DNA from: Clostridia bacterium
Lineage (GTDB): Bacteria; Bacillota; Clostridia; Oscillospirales; CAG-272
Direction of reading: 5' to 3'
Assembly (NCBI GenBank): GCA_017517035.1
Contig: JAFXAN010000007.1
Location: 1 to 33,726, forward strand
Length of the DNA stretch: 33,726 nucleotides
Position 1 is the stretch's first letter. Each line of letters begins with the position of its first letter. Position numbers and translations under genes: made by a program. Under the pieces are notes generated by a model. The model saw only the letters and a list, made by a program, of their open reading frames with translations. It was not told where the DNA came from and did no database searches. Positions 8,882-16,171 of the stretch are shown here, piece by piece.

Positions 8882-8911
8882 ATTCTATGATGCGGGGGGA
8901 GCGGCTATGAC
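8882..8911 (-). promoter_or_regulatory. Sigma-E-like promoter for yqfC-yqfD operon
   Basis: On the minus strand GTCATAGC (8911-8904) and CATAGAAT (8889-8882) are 14 nt apart, matching the sigma-E consensus at 6/8 and 7/8 positions. Transcription would start near 8875, about 35 nt before the yqfC ATG. The -35 box overlaps the ylbJ start codon. No sigma-A-like hexamer pair stands out here. Confidence 0.5.
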
Positions 8912-9998
8912 TTTAAGGAGCGGAAGGATATCGGCAATTCTTTTTCTTGTGCTTTCGCTTTGCATTTTTGCGGTTCTTATATGCGATTCGGCAGATGCGA
9001 TCTCATATATGAGAGAGGGACTTGCCCTTTGCGCCCGTGTTGTTATTCCTTCGCTTTTTCCATTCATGGTTTTGTCGGGGCTTTTTGTTGAGCTTGGATG
9101 CGCAGATATTTTAGCATCGCTTCTCTCTCGTCCGATGCGATTTCTTTTCGGGATAAGCGGAGAGGGAGCTGCCGCACCTCTGATGGGTGCGCTTTGCGGC
9201 TTTCCGATAGGAGCTTCCACCGCCCATAAGCTATATAGGAGCGGAAGGATAAGCAAAGATGAGATGAGCAGACTTCTCGCTTTTTCAAATATTCCCGGCT
9301 CTGCTTTTCTTATAAGTGCTGTTGGAAGTGCGCTTTGGGGAAATGCACACTTCGGCTTTGCACTTTATATAATTCAGATCGTATCTGCGATCATAATCGG
9401 TATCTTCATGAGAATTTTTTTCCCTCTTCAGAGAAGTGAGATGAAAAATCAGCAATACGAGCGACCGAGCTTTGGCGTTCGTTGCTTTTCAAAGGTCATT
9501 TCCGAAGCATCAGCCTCGATGATAGGAGTTTGTGCGCTGGTTTTGTTTTTTGCATCATTTGTCGGAGCGCTTTTCTCGCTTCTTGAAAGATTTCACATGA
9601 GCGATGCCGTAAGCTCACTGATATACGGATTTTTCGAAATGTCGGGAGCGGTGGGCAAGGCTGCGGAGATAGAAAACAGAGCACTTGGAATGATAATAAC
9701 CGCGCTTATCTGCGGCTGGTCGGGTCTTTCGATCCATTTTCAGATAATTTCCATCTGCATCGAGGACGGAGTTTCATTTGTTCCGTATTTCTCGGCAAAG
9801 ACCGCACAGGCTCTGCTCTCGGCTCTTGGAATGATTGTCTATATAAGGCTGATAGATCCCACAATGCCGTCGCTTTATGCTTTTGCACCGTTGCAGGCTG
9901 CGAATGGCGGCAATGCTCTTTTTCTCTTGTCAAATGGAGCATTTATCTTTGGGACTGCTCGGACTTTTTATCTTCGTTTTAAGAAAAAAGTTTTTTAG
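8907..9998 (+). CDS. ylbJ: Sporulation integral membrane protein YlbJ (SpoVV-like)
   Basis: A 363-residue polytopic membrane protein with about eight hydrophobic segments and the family blocks SLFPFMVLSGLF, LMGALCGFPIGASTA and FSNIPGSAFLISAVG, typical of YlbJ nucleoside-recognition-domain proteins. In Bacillus subtilis YlbJ (SpoVV) is needed to move dipicolinic acid out of the mother cell into the intermembrane space during sporulation. I chose the ATG at 8907, preceded by GGGGGAG, over a TTG at 8865 that lacks a ribosome binding site and overlaps the promoter. It is divergent from yqfC and its 3' end overlaps the convergent exonuclease gene by 4 nt; it ends in TAG. Confidence 0.88.
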   Translation: MTLRSGRISAILFLVLSLCIFAVLICDSADAISYMREGLALCARVVIPSLFPFMVLSGLFVELGCADILASLLSRPMRFLFGISGEGAAAPLMGALCGFPIGASTAHKLYRSGRISKDEMSRLLAFSNIPGSAFLISAVGSALWGNAHFGFALYIIQIVSAIIIGIFMRIFFPLQRSEMKNQQYERPSFGVRCFSKVISEASASMIGVCALVLFFASFVGALFSLLERFHMSDAVSSLIYGFFEMSGAVGKAAEIENRALGMIITALICGWSGLSIHFQIISICIEDGVSFVPYFSAKTAQALLSALGMIVYIRLIDPTMPSLYAFAPLQAANGGNALFLLSNGAFIFGTARTFYLRFKKKVF

Positions 9999-10591
9999 GA
10001 GCTGTATTTTTCTTCAAGTGCGCGAAGAAGGAAAAATACCTTTGCATTTGCAAGTGCATCGTCATATGCTCTGTGGGAAGCCTTTCTTTCAATTTTGAAA
10101 AGCTGACAAAGCACATCAAGGCTGAGACTTTCGGGCATCGGAACACCGCTTTTTTTCAACCTTTTTGCATATGTAAGGGTGTCGAATAGTTGATTTTTGA
10201 GATTTTTTCCTATCTCTGCCGCTTCACGGCAGATGAATTTGCTGTCAAATGAGACGATGTTGTGTCCAAGCAGTATATCGTCTCCGATAAAATCGAGAAA
10301 AAGCGGCAAAGCCTCCTCAATTTTCGGAGCGTCGAGCACCATCATGTTGTCTATTCCCGTTATCTCCTGGATCAGATATGGAATGCTTTTCCTCGGTCTT
10401 ACAAGTGTGCTGAATTTGTCGGTCACCTTTTTGTCTCTGACTTTCAGTGCGCCGATCTCGATTATGTCATTTGTTCTTGCAAGTCCCGTAGTTTCGATAT
10501 CAAAGACGGTAAAGCTTTCAAATGAAGGATCGCAAATGACGGGAGGCGGTATTATTTCTACCCTTTTTGGGGGATTGAGATAGCTTTTCAC
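9995..10591 (-). CDS. DnaQ/PolC-type 3'-5' exonuclease
   Basis: A 198-residue DEDDh exonuclease. Exo I is FDIETTGL, Exo II is LLGHNIVSFDSKFI and Exo III is HRAYDDALA, so the acidic residues and the catalytic histidine are all present. This is the fold of the DNA polymerase III epsilon subunit and the PolC proofreading domain, here as a stand-alone protein, so its role may be repair, RNA trimming or proofreading in trans. The GTG start overlaps the ywlG stop by 4 nt, indicating translational coupling. The 3' end overlaps ylbJ on the other strand, and I see no terminator between them. Confidence 0.88.
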   Translation of the reverse strand: MKSYLNPPKRVEIIPPPVICDPSFESFTVFDIETTGLARTNDIIEIGALKVRDKKVTDKFSTLVRPRKSIPYLIQEITGIDNMMVLDAPKIEEALPLFLDFIGDDILLGHNIVSFDSKFICREAAEIGKNLKNQLFDTLTYAKRLKKSGVPMPESLSLDVLCQLFKIERKASHRAYDDALANAKVFFLLRALEEKYSS

Positions 10592-11130
10592 AGCGAATAA
10601 TGTGCTCTTTCGCCGCCGATATATTTGGGGCGTGTTCTTGCACAGAGAATATTCGCTTCACCGATCTTCTTTACCGAAAGACGAACGGGAACGGCTACGG
10701 CACGCAGGTGCATTCCGATGAGAGTTCCGCCAATGTCGATCCCCGCATGAGCCTTGATGCTCTCAACGGCGACGGGGGACGAGAAACGCTTATATGCAGT
10801 TGTTGCAAATGAGCCTCCTGCCTTTGGGAATGGGACAACGCAAACCTCTTCAAGCCCGTATTTTTCGGCACATTCTCTCTCAATTATGATGGCACGGTTA
10901 AGATGCTCGCAGCATTGTGCCGCAAGATAGACCCCTGCCTTTTGGCATTCTTCATAGATCGCTTCAAAAACAGCTTCAGCGGCTTCAAGGCTTGAGCCTT
11001 TGCCGATCTTTTCGCCTACTATTTCTGAGGACGAGCATCCCACAACGAGGATCTCGCCTTTTTTTATACCTGATTCCGCTATAAGCTCTCTCAACGCAAG
11101 AGCAGCTTCGTTTTTTATTCTTTCTAACAT
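10588..11130 (-). CDS. ywlG: UPF0340/TIGR01440 family protein (YwlG-like)
   Basis: A 180-residue protein of the TIGR01440/UPF0340 family, common in Firmicutes and without a settled function. Family features are the early VVGCSSSEIVGEKIG, the central QCCEHLNRA, the PFPKAGGSFAT block and GIDIGGTLIGMHLR. ATG start with AGGAGA upstream. It lies 16 nt after the LURP-like gene and overlaps the exonuclease start, so these three genes form one transcript from the promoter at 11651-11679. The family resemblance is clear; the biochemical role is unknown. Confidence 0.88.
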   Translation of the reverse strand: MLERIKNEAALALRELIAESGIKKGEILVVGCSSSEIVGEKIGKGSSLEAAEAVFEAIYEECQKAGVYLAAQCCEHLNRAIIIERECAEKYGLEEVCVVPFPKAGGSFATTAYKRFSSPVAVESIKAHAGIDIGGTLIGMHLRAVAVPVRLSVKKIGEANILCARTRPKYIGGERAHYSL

Positions 11131-11146
11131 GATTTATCTCCTGATT

Positions 11147-11617
11147 TCAGTTTCTTTGCGAGCATTTCACCGCATCAATGGCAAGAACCACCATGAGTGC
11201 GGGAAGTGCGTCTGCGGGGGTGTTAACTTCGATGGAATATGTATCGGTGAAGTTGAAAAGCTCCTTTGAAACGCTTGCGATGGGCTTTGAGCCTTCAAGA
11301 ATATCATAGTTCCATTCAAAAAAGTCACCGTCAACCGTCCAGCCCATAAAATCCACCGAGAAGGAAGGTCTGAAAAGCGAAAATTCCTTCACTATCTCAC
11401 CGATATGCTCTTCACCGATGTAGATATCAAAGGTGTGAAAAAGCGATAAAACTCTTTCCTTAAGAGTTGCAATATGATTCCCGTTTTTGTCGAGAATGTG
11501 TAGCTTGTGTCCTAAGGAGAGCTTGCCCTCAACGGTGAACATTGTGCTTCCGTCCTCACCGTATATATCATAGCTGTCAAACCATGAAAAAAACCTTTGC
11601 CTGAACAGCATTTTCAT
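11147..11617 (-). CDS. LURP-one-related/YxjI-like protein
   Basis: A 156-residue soluble protein that looks like a tubby-type beta barrel of the LURP-one/YxjI group: alternating hydrophobic strands such as FDSYDIYGEDGSTMFTVEGK, KLHILDKNGNHIATLKE and FDIYIGEEHIGEIVKE, ending in a hydrophobic helix (ALPALMVVLAIDAVK). In eukaryotes this fold binds phosphoinositides; in bacteria no role is established. I chose ATG 11617, with AAGGAGG 8 nt upstream, over a start 21 nt further out. It is first in a three-gene operon with a good sigma-A promoter. Confidence 0.65.
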   Translation of the reverse strand: MKMLFRQRFFSWFDSYDIYGEDGSTMFTVEGKLSLGHKLHILDKNGNHIATLKERVLSLFHTFDIYIGEEHIGEIVKEFSLFRPSFSVDFMGWTVDGDFFEWNYDILEGSKPIASVSKELFNFTDTYSIEVNTPADALPALMVVLAIDAVKCSQRN

Positions 11618-11650
11618 AAAACCGACCTCCTTTTCCATATTTACTATAGA

Positions 11651-11679
11651 ATTATACCTTATTAAATGTAAAAAGTCAA
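11651..11679 (-). promoter_or_regulatory. Sigma-A promoter for the LURP-like/ywlG/exonuclease operon
   Basis: On the minus strand TTGACT (11679-11674) and a perfect TATAAT (11656-11651) are separated by 17 nt. The start codon is about 35 nt downstream of the -10 box, behind AAGGAGG. Confidence 0.85.
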
Positions 11680-11697
11680 TAAATTTTGCTTTTGTAC

Positions 11698-11726
11698 TTG
11701 AAAAAAAGGTGCTTTTGTGTTAAAAT
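11698..11726 (+). promoter_or_regulatory. Sigma-A promoter for the small membrane protein gene
   Basis: TTGAAA (11698-11703), a 17-nt spacer and TAAAAT (11721-11726) form a good sigma-A promoter, 24 nt before the chosen ATG. It is divergent from the promoter at 11651-11679, with only about 18 nt between the two -35 boxes. Confidence 0.75.
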
Positions 11727-11750
11727 AGTTCGGTAAGGGCGGTGAAATTG

Positions 11751-12182
11751 ATGAATTTGCGCAAAAAAATAACCGATATACTCATCATTTCCTTTCTTAT
11801 TTCGATGGTCATAATCGTTTCGTTTTTCAATCTTATATCGGAGGAACAGGGAAGCGAAAATTTTGCGGGAACGGTGCTGCTGCTTATTTTGTTTGTATGC
11901 GCCGAGGTGGTATCGCTTATACTTTGCAAAAAAGCGATCTCAGCCTTTTGCCTCGGGTATTTTTCTATCGCATTCTTAAGCCTTCTCTATGGCTTTTTGA
12001 TGGAGATTTTTGACATCGGATATAACGCTCTTGCTTTCGTTTGCTCGCTTCTTATCGCCCCTTTTTACGGATTTATTTATGTGAGCGAAACATCATCTCA
12101 ATATATTTCGCTTTTTGCCATTCTCATTCTCGGAGCAATTGCGGCAATTATCTGCTTTTTCGGTAAAAAAGAACGCTTGTAA
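11751..12182 (+). CDS. Small integral membrane protein, unrecognised
   Basis: I do not recognise this family. The protein (143 residues from the ATG at 11751, 146 from a GTG at 11742) has a short basic N-terminus and four hydrophobic segments of about 20 residues: ILIISFLISMVIIVSFF, a Val/Leu-rich stretch near 45-65, one near 70-90 and a last one near 120-140. It looks like a four-helix membrane protein with short loops. It has its own promoter, and an intrinsic terminator overlaps its stop codon, so it may be a monocistronic unit just before queT. The ribosome binding site is weak for either start. Confidence 0.7.
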   Translation: MNLRKKITDILIISFLISMVIIVSFFNLISEEQGSENFAGTVLLLILFVCAEVVSLILCKKAISAFCLGYFSIAFLSLLYGFLMEIFDIGYNALAFVCSLLIAPFYGFIYVSETSSQYISLFAILILGAIAAIICFFGKKERL

Positions 12183-12193
12183 TCGTTCTTTTT
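12166..12193 (+). terminator. Terminator overlapping the stop of the small membrane protein gene
   Basis: AAAAAGAACG (12166-12175) pairs with CGTTCTTTTT (12184-12193) across an 8-nt loop that contains the start of the stop codon; the T run forms the 3' arm. It lies 7 nt before the preQ1 riboswitch, so read-through or an internal promoter is needed for queT. Confidence 0.65.
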
Positions 12194-12199
12194 AAATAT

Positions 12200-12242
12200 G
12201 GTGAGTTCGAGACCTTCCTCACCTAAAACAAAACTAAAGGAG
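12200..12242 (+). promoter_or_regulatory. PreQ1-I riboswitch upstream of queT
   Basis: A 6-bp stem (GGTGAG 12200-12205 with CTCACC 12218-12223) closes a 12-nt loop TTCGAGACCTTC, followed by an A-rich tail with AAAACTAAAGGAG. The loop start resembles the Bacillus queC aptamer (TTCTAG), the loop ends in the C that would pair with preQ1, and the tail AAAACTAA is class-typical. AG (12210-12211) can pair with CT (12234-12235), and CCTT (12213-12216) with AAGG (12237-12240). The tail includes the Shine-Dalgarno of queT, 8 nt from its ATG, which points to translational control. The downstream gene is a queuosine-precursor transporter, as expected. Confidence 0.82.
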
Positions 12243-12250
12243 AAAAAACA

Positions 12251-12739
12251 ATGAAAAACAAAGAAGCAAGATTTATCACTTCTTCGGCAATTATTGCCGC
12301 ACTTTATGTGGTTCTGACCATGCTTGCAAATGCCCTCGGACTTGCAAATTTTGCCATTCAGCTTCGGTTTTCCGAGGCACTGACGATTCTGCCGCTGTTT
12401 ACGGGCGCAGCAATCCCGGGACTTTTTGTGGGATGTCTCATATCGAATCTTATTTCGGGATGCGTTATATGGGATGTGATCTTCGGAAGTCTTGCAACTC
12501 TTATCGGGGCAATAGGAACTTATCTTCTTCGGAAGAAAAGATTTTTGCCTTATCTGCCTCCGATCATTTCTAACACCTTAATAGTACCCCTTGTGCTTGT
12601 CTATGCCTATGGCATGGAGGGCACGCTTCCGTTTTTTATGCTGACGGTGGCGTTGGGTGAAATATTGTCCTGCGGTGTTCTCGGATATTTTCTTTGCTGC
12701 GGACTAAAAAAATACGAAAAACATATTAAGTGGAAATAA
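12251..12739 (+). CDS. queT: QueT family queuosine-precursor transporter (ECF S component)
   Basis: A 162-residue membrane protein with about five to six helices and QueT-family sequence, for example ALYVVLTMLANALGLANFAIQLRFSEALTILPLFTGAAIPGLFVGCLISNL in its first half (quoted as position 17-68 features: RFSEAL and the GLFVGC glycine pair). It would be the substrate-binding S component of an energy-coupling-factor transporter importing preQ1 or a related queuine precursor; the ECF module is not in this window. The preQ1-I riboswitch directly upstream supports the substrate. ATG start, AAAGGAG at 8 nt. It ends 27 nt before the RpiR regulator. Confidence 0.9.
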   Translation: MKNKEARFITSSAIIAALYVVLTMLANALGLANFAIQLRFSEALTILPLFTGAAIPGLFVGCLISNLISGCVIWDVIFGSLATLIGAIGTYLLRKKRFLPYLPPIISNTLIVPLVLVYAYGMEGTLPFFMLTVALGEILSCGVLGYFLCCGLKKYEKHIKWK

Positions 12740-12766
12740 AATCTGCTTTTGATTTGGAGGAAGGTT

Positions 12767-13630
12767 ATGAAAAGAGACCTTTTGATGACCATAAGAAATC
12801 AGATGCCCGCTTTTTCAAAGGGGCAGAGGCTTATTGCCGGTTATGTTCTTGAACATTATGAAAAGGCGGCATATATGACTGCATCGAGGCTCGGTTCGCT
12901 TGTGGGCGTTTCCGAATCTACGGTTGTCAGATTTGCCTCGGAGCTTGGATTTGACGGATATCCGGAATTTCAAAGAGCACTACAGGAGCTTATTCGCAAT
13001 ATGCTGACCTCGGTTCAGAGAATTGAGGTCACAAATAATCTTATAGGAGACGGTGATGTTCTTGAAAAGGTTCTCATGTCGGATGCCGAAAAGATCAAAA
13101 GAACTCTCGAATGTGTTGACAGAGCGTCCTTTGCCGATACCATTCAGAAGATCGTAAATGCCAAGAATATCTATATAATCGGTGTTCGTTCTTCCTCATC
13201 GCTTGCGGGTTTTTTGAATTTCAATCTCCGAATGGTGCTGGATAATGTCAGGTTTGTTCAAACCACCTCGGGAAGCGAAATGTTTGAGCAGATAATGCAT
13301 CTTTCAAAGGATGATACGATGATTGCGATAAGCTTTCCCCGCTATTCCAAGCGAATAATAAACGCCGTTGAATATGCAAAGGAGGTGGGGGCTGATGTTA
13401 TCGCCCTTACCGACAGCCGCCGCTCGCCTATTGCCGCTTATGCAGATCAGCTTCTCACGGCAGAGAGCGATATGGTTTCATATGTGGATTCTCTTGTTGC
13501 GCCTCTCAGCATAATAAATGCGATAATAGTTGCGGTTGCAAGGGAGAGACAGGAATCCTTCAGCGAGCAGCTCAAAAAGCTTGAAGCGATATGGGATGAA
13601 TACGATGTATATAACAAAGACAAATTCTGA
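12767..13630 (+). CDS. MurR/RpiR family transcriptional regulator
   Basis: A 287-residue regulator with an N-terminal HTH_6 domain (residues about 1-77; MTASRLGSLVGVSESTVVRFASELGFDGYPEF holds the recognition helix, residues 35-66) and a C-terminal SIS sugar-phosphate-binding domain (about 120-260; IYIIGVRSSSSLAGF and DDTMIAISFPRYSKR are its phospho-sugar loops). Members repress or activate sugar catabolism genes in response to sugar phosphates. Start ATG 12767 is chosen because GGAGGAAGG lies just upstream; the 18-nt longer reading has no ribosome binding site. It overlaps the start of the following flavoprotein gene by about 35 nt. No sugar operon adjoins it, so its target cannot be read from context. 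Confidence 0.9.
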   Translation: MKRDLLMTIRNQMPAFSKGQRLIAGYVLEHYEKAAYMTASRLGSLVGVSESTVVRFASELGFDGYPEFQRALQELIRNMLTSVQRIEVTNNLIGDGDVLEKVLMSDAEKIKRTLECVDRASFADTIQKIVNAKNIYIIGVRSSSSLAGFLNFNLRMVLDNVRFVQTTSGSEMFEQIMHLSKDDTMIAISFPRYSKRIINAVEYAKEVGADVIALTDSRRSPIAAYADQLLTAESDMVSYVDSLVAPLSIINAIIVAVARERQESFSEQLKKLEAIWDEYDVYNKDKF

Positions 13631-14873
13631 TGGCGTTTCGGTCGCTGTTATAGGAGGCGGTGCTGCCGGAATGATGGCGGCAATAAAGGCGGCAGAGCTT
13701 GGTGCCTCTGTTACTATATTTGAAAAGACCGATCGAATGGGAAAAAAATTACGCATCACGGGAAAAGGCAGATGCAATGTTACAAACGATGCGGAAAGAG
13801 ACGAGTTTTTTGCAAATATTCCGAGGAATCCCCGTTTCCTTTATGCAGCCTTCAGCAATTTTTCATCCGAGGACACAAAAAGCTTTTTTGAGGATGCGGG
13901 CGTACCTCTTAAGACCGAGAGGGGAAAGAGAGTTTTTCCCGTGTCGGACAAGGCTCAGGACATCGTTGACGCAATGAAAAAAAGATGCTCGGAGCTTTCT
14001 TGTCGTGTGATTTACGAGAGAGTTTGCGAGATAGTTTCCGTGGACGGAGCAGTCAAGGGGCTTAAAACAAGGACAGATGAATATGAATTTGATTCTGTGA
14101 TTCTTGCCACGGGCGGAATGTCGTATCCTCTGACGGGTTCTGACGGTGACGGATATAAAATGGCAAAAGCATTGGGACATAGCATCACGGATCTTGTGCC
14201 TTCGCTTGTTCCGATCGTTGAGGATGGCAGGCTTTGCCCTGCAATGCAAGGACTTTCACTGAAAAATGTCAAGCTCACGGTTATAAGAAACGATAGCGGA
14301 AAGACTGTTTTTGAAGATTTCGGAGAGATGATGTTCACTCATTTCGGACTTACAGGGCCGCTTGTTCTCAGTGCTTCGGCGCATCTTCGGGATATGAAAA
14401 AGGGAACTTACACCGCATATATCGACCTGAAGCCGGCACTTGATGAAAAAACACTCGATGCAAGGCTCATCTCGGAGCTTCAAAAATACAACAATAAGGA
14501 TTTTATCAATTCTCTCGGCGGACTTTTACCCCAGAAAATGATAGAAACGGTGGTAAAGCTTTCGGGAATAGACCCGAGAAAGAAGTGCAACTCGGTGACA
14601 AAGGAGGAGAGAGCCTCTCTTCTTCATGTGTTGAAGCATTTTGCCGTGCCGCTTCTTCGATTCAGACCCATCGACGAGGCAATAATAACCTCGGGCGGCA
14701 TTGAGGTTAAGGAGATAAATCCAAAAACAATGGAATCGAAGCTTGTGAAGGGCTTGTTCTTTGCGGGCGAGATAATTGATGTTGACGCATATACCGGCGG
14801 ATTCAATCTGCAGATAGCATTTTCCACCGCAGCACTTGCCGGTGAAAATGCTGCCATGAACTATGGAGAATAA
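13596..14873 (+). CDS. HI0933/YhiN family FAD-dependent oxidoreductase
   Basis: A flavoprotein of about 425 residues. The dinucleotide-binding motif VAVIGGGAAGMMAA near the N-terminus, the acidic end of the second strand (IFEKTDRMGKKL) and the family signature ITGKGRCNVTN are present. The C-terminus carries FFAGEIIDVDAYTGGFNLQIAFSTA, the FAD-contact block of HI0933-like proteins. Substrate is unknown for most members; the family includes BaiN-type enzymes. The start is ATG 13596 or ATG 13605; both lie inside the end of the RpiR gene in another frame, suggesting coupling. It is followed 23 nt later by cmk. Confidence 0.88.
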   Translation: MNTMYITKTNSDGVSVAVIGGGAAGMMAAIKAAELGASVTIFEKTDRMGKKLRITGKGRCNVTNDAERDEFFANIPRNPRFLYAAFSNFSSEDTKSFFEDAGVPLKTERGKRVFPVSDKAQDIVDAMKKRCSELSCRVIYERVCEIVSVDGAVKGLKTRTDEYEFDSVILATGGMSYPLTGSDGDGYKMAKALGHSITDLVPSLVPIVEDGRLCPAMQGLSLKNVKLTVIRNDSGKTVFEDFGEMMFTHFGLTGPLVLSASAHLRDMKKGTYTAYIDLKPALDEKTLDARLISELQKYNNKDFINSLGGLLPQKMIETVVKLSGIDPRKKCNSVTKEERASLLHVLKHFAVPLLRFRPIDEAIITSGGIEVKEINPKTMESKLVKGLFFAGEIIDVDAYTGGFNLQIAFSTAALAGENAAMNYGE

Positions 14874-14896
14874 AAATAAATTTTGAGGTGTGAACT

Positions 14897-15571
14897 ATGA
14901 TAAAAATAGCACTTGACGGTCCAAGCGGATCGGGAAAAAGCACTGTTGCAAAGGCAATTTCGGGGAGACTTGGGATTGTCTATGTTGATACGGGCGCACT
15001 TTACAGAAGCGTTGGATATTATGTGAGAACAAAGGGAAAGGATCCCAAGAATGCGTCAGAGGTCGAGGCACTTCTTTCCGAGATCGAGCTTGATGTCAGA
15101 TATGAAAACGGGGTTCAGTGCGTATATCTGAACGGTGAAAACCTCGGTGATAAGATAAGACAGCCGGAGATATCAATGTATGCCTCGGCAGTATCGGCAA
15201 TTCCCGCTGTCAGGGCTTTTCTCCTTGAAACGCAGAAATCCATTGCAAGAAAGAACAATGTGGTGATGGACGGCAGAGATATCGGAACGGTTATCCTTCC
15301 CGATGCGGATGTGAAGATATTTATGACCGCATCAAACGAGGCGAGAGCCATGCGACGCTATAAGGAGCTTACCGAAAAGGGCGTTGAGGTGAAATATGAG
15401 GATGTTCTTCGTGAGATGATCGAGAGAGACGAAAATGACAGAAGTCGTGCGGTCGCTCCCGCCATTCCCGCAGAGGATGCTATAATTTTTGACAATTCCG
15501 ATTATGACCTTGAGGGAAGCATAGAAAAGGTCATTGAGATCATAAAGGAAAAGGTTGGAGATTTTTCATGA
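14897..15571 (+). CDS. cmk: Cytidylate kinase
   Basis: A 224-residue CMP/dCMP kinase that converts CMP and dCMP to the diphosphates. It has the P-loop GPSGSGKSTVAK, the following YVDTGALYR, the VVMDGRDIGTVILPDA block and the lid region RRYKELTEKG with ERDENDRSRAVAP. ATG start with GAGGTG upstream. Its stop overlaps the plsC start (ATGA). The order cmk-plsC-ispH-rpsA is common in Clostridia. Confidence 0.96.
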   Translation: MIKIALDGPSGSGKSTVAKAISGRLGIVYVDTGALYRSVGYYVRTKGKDPKNASEVEALLSEIELDVRYENGVQCVYLNGENLGDKIRQPEISMYASAVSAIPAVRAFLLETQKSIARKNNVVMDGRDIGTVILPDADVKIFMTASNEARAMRRYKELTEKGVEVKYEDVLREMIERDENDRSRAVAPAIPAEDAIIFDNSDYDLEGSIEKVIEIIKEKVGDFS

Positions 15572-16170
15572 GAAAAGGCTATAAGGTTGCTCATACGATC
15601 CTTGCAGGACTTATCAAGTTTCTTTTCAGAGTTAAGGTCAAAGGCATTGAGAATGATCCGGGTGAGGGCGGAATCTTGCTCTGCTCAAATCATGTAACTC
15701 TTCTCGATCCTGTTTGCATAAGTGCTTCTCTTAAGAAAACAGAAGCTTTTTATATGGCAAAGAAGGAGCTTTTTAAGATACCGATACTTTCATCTCTGCT
15801 TCGTACTCTCGGGGCTTATCCCGTGAATCGAGGTGCGGGAGACTTGGGTGCTATCCATAAGACGGTTGATATTTTGAAGGATGGACATTGCGTGGGCATT
15901 TTTCCTCAGGGAACAAGATGCCGCGGAAAGGCTCTTGAAGATACAAAATTCAAAAGCGGTGCGGCTCTGGTGCTTTCAAAGACCCATGTTCCGGTTCTGC
16001 CGGTGAGAGTTAAGGTGAAGAATAACAAATGGTGTCCTTTCAGAAAGATCGTCATCGTTATCGGCAAGAGGATCGAGGAGGATGAGCTGAAAATTGATCC
16101 CGAAAAGAACAAGAGCGAGGAGATGGCTCGCATAACCTCCATTATTTTTGAGCGCATAAAGGAGCTCTGA
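15568..16170 (+). CDS. plsC: 1-acyl-sn-glycerol-3-phosphate acyltransferase
   Basis: A 200-residue PlsC/LPLAT-type acyltransferase making phosphatidic acid from lysophosphatidic acid at the membrane. Motif I is CSNHVTLLDP (an NHxxxxD catalytic block), motif II is GAYPVNRGAGD, and motif III reads FPQGTRCRG, where most family members have EGTR; the Glu-to-Gln change is noteworthy. Motif IV is VPVLPVRVK. The start overlaps the cmk stop and the stop lies one base before the ispH-rpsA ATG, so all three genes are translated as a coupled set. Confidence 0.92.
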   Translation: MRKGYKVAHTILAGLIKFLFRVKVKGIENDPGEGGILLCSNHVTLLDPVCISASLKKTEAFYMAKKELFKIPILSSLLRTLGAYPVNRGAGDLGAIHKTVDILKDGHCVGIFPQGTRCRGKALEDTKFKSGAALVLSKTHVPVLPVRVKVKNNKWCPFRKIVIVIGKRIEEDELKIDPEKNKSEEMARITSIIFERIKEL

Positions 16171-16171
16171 T

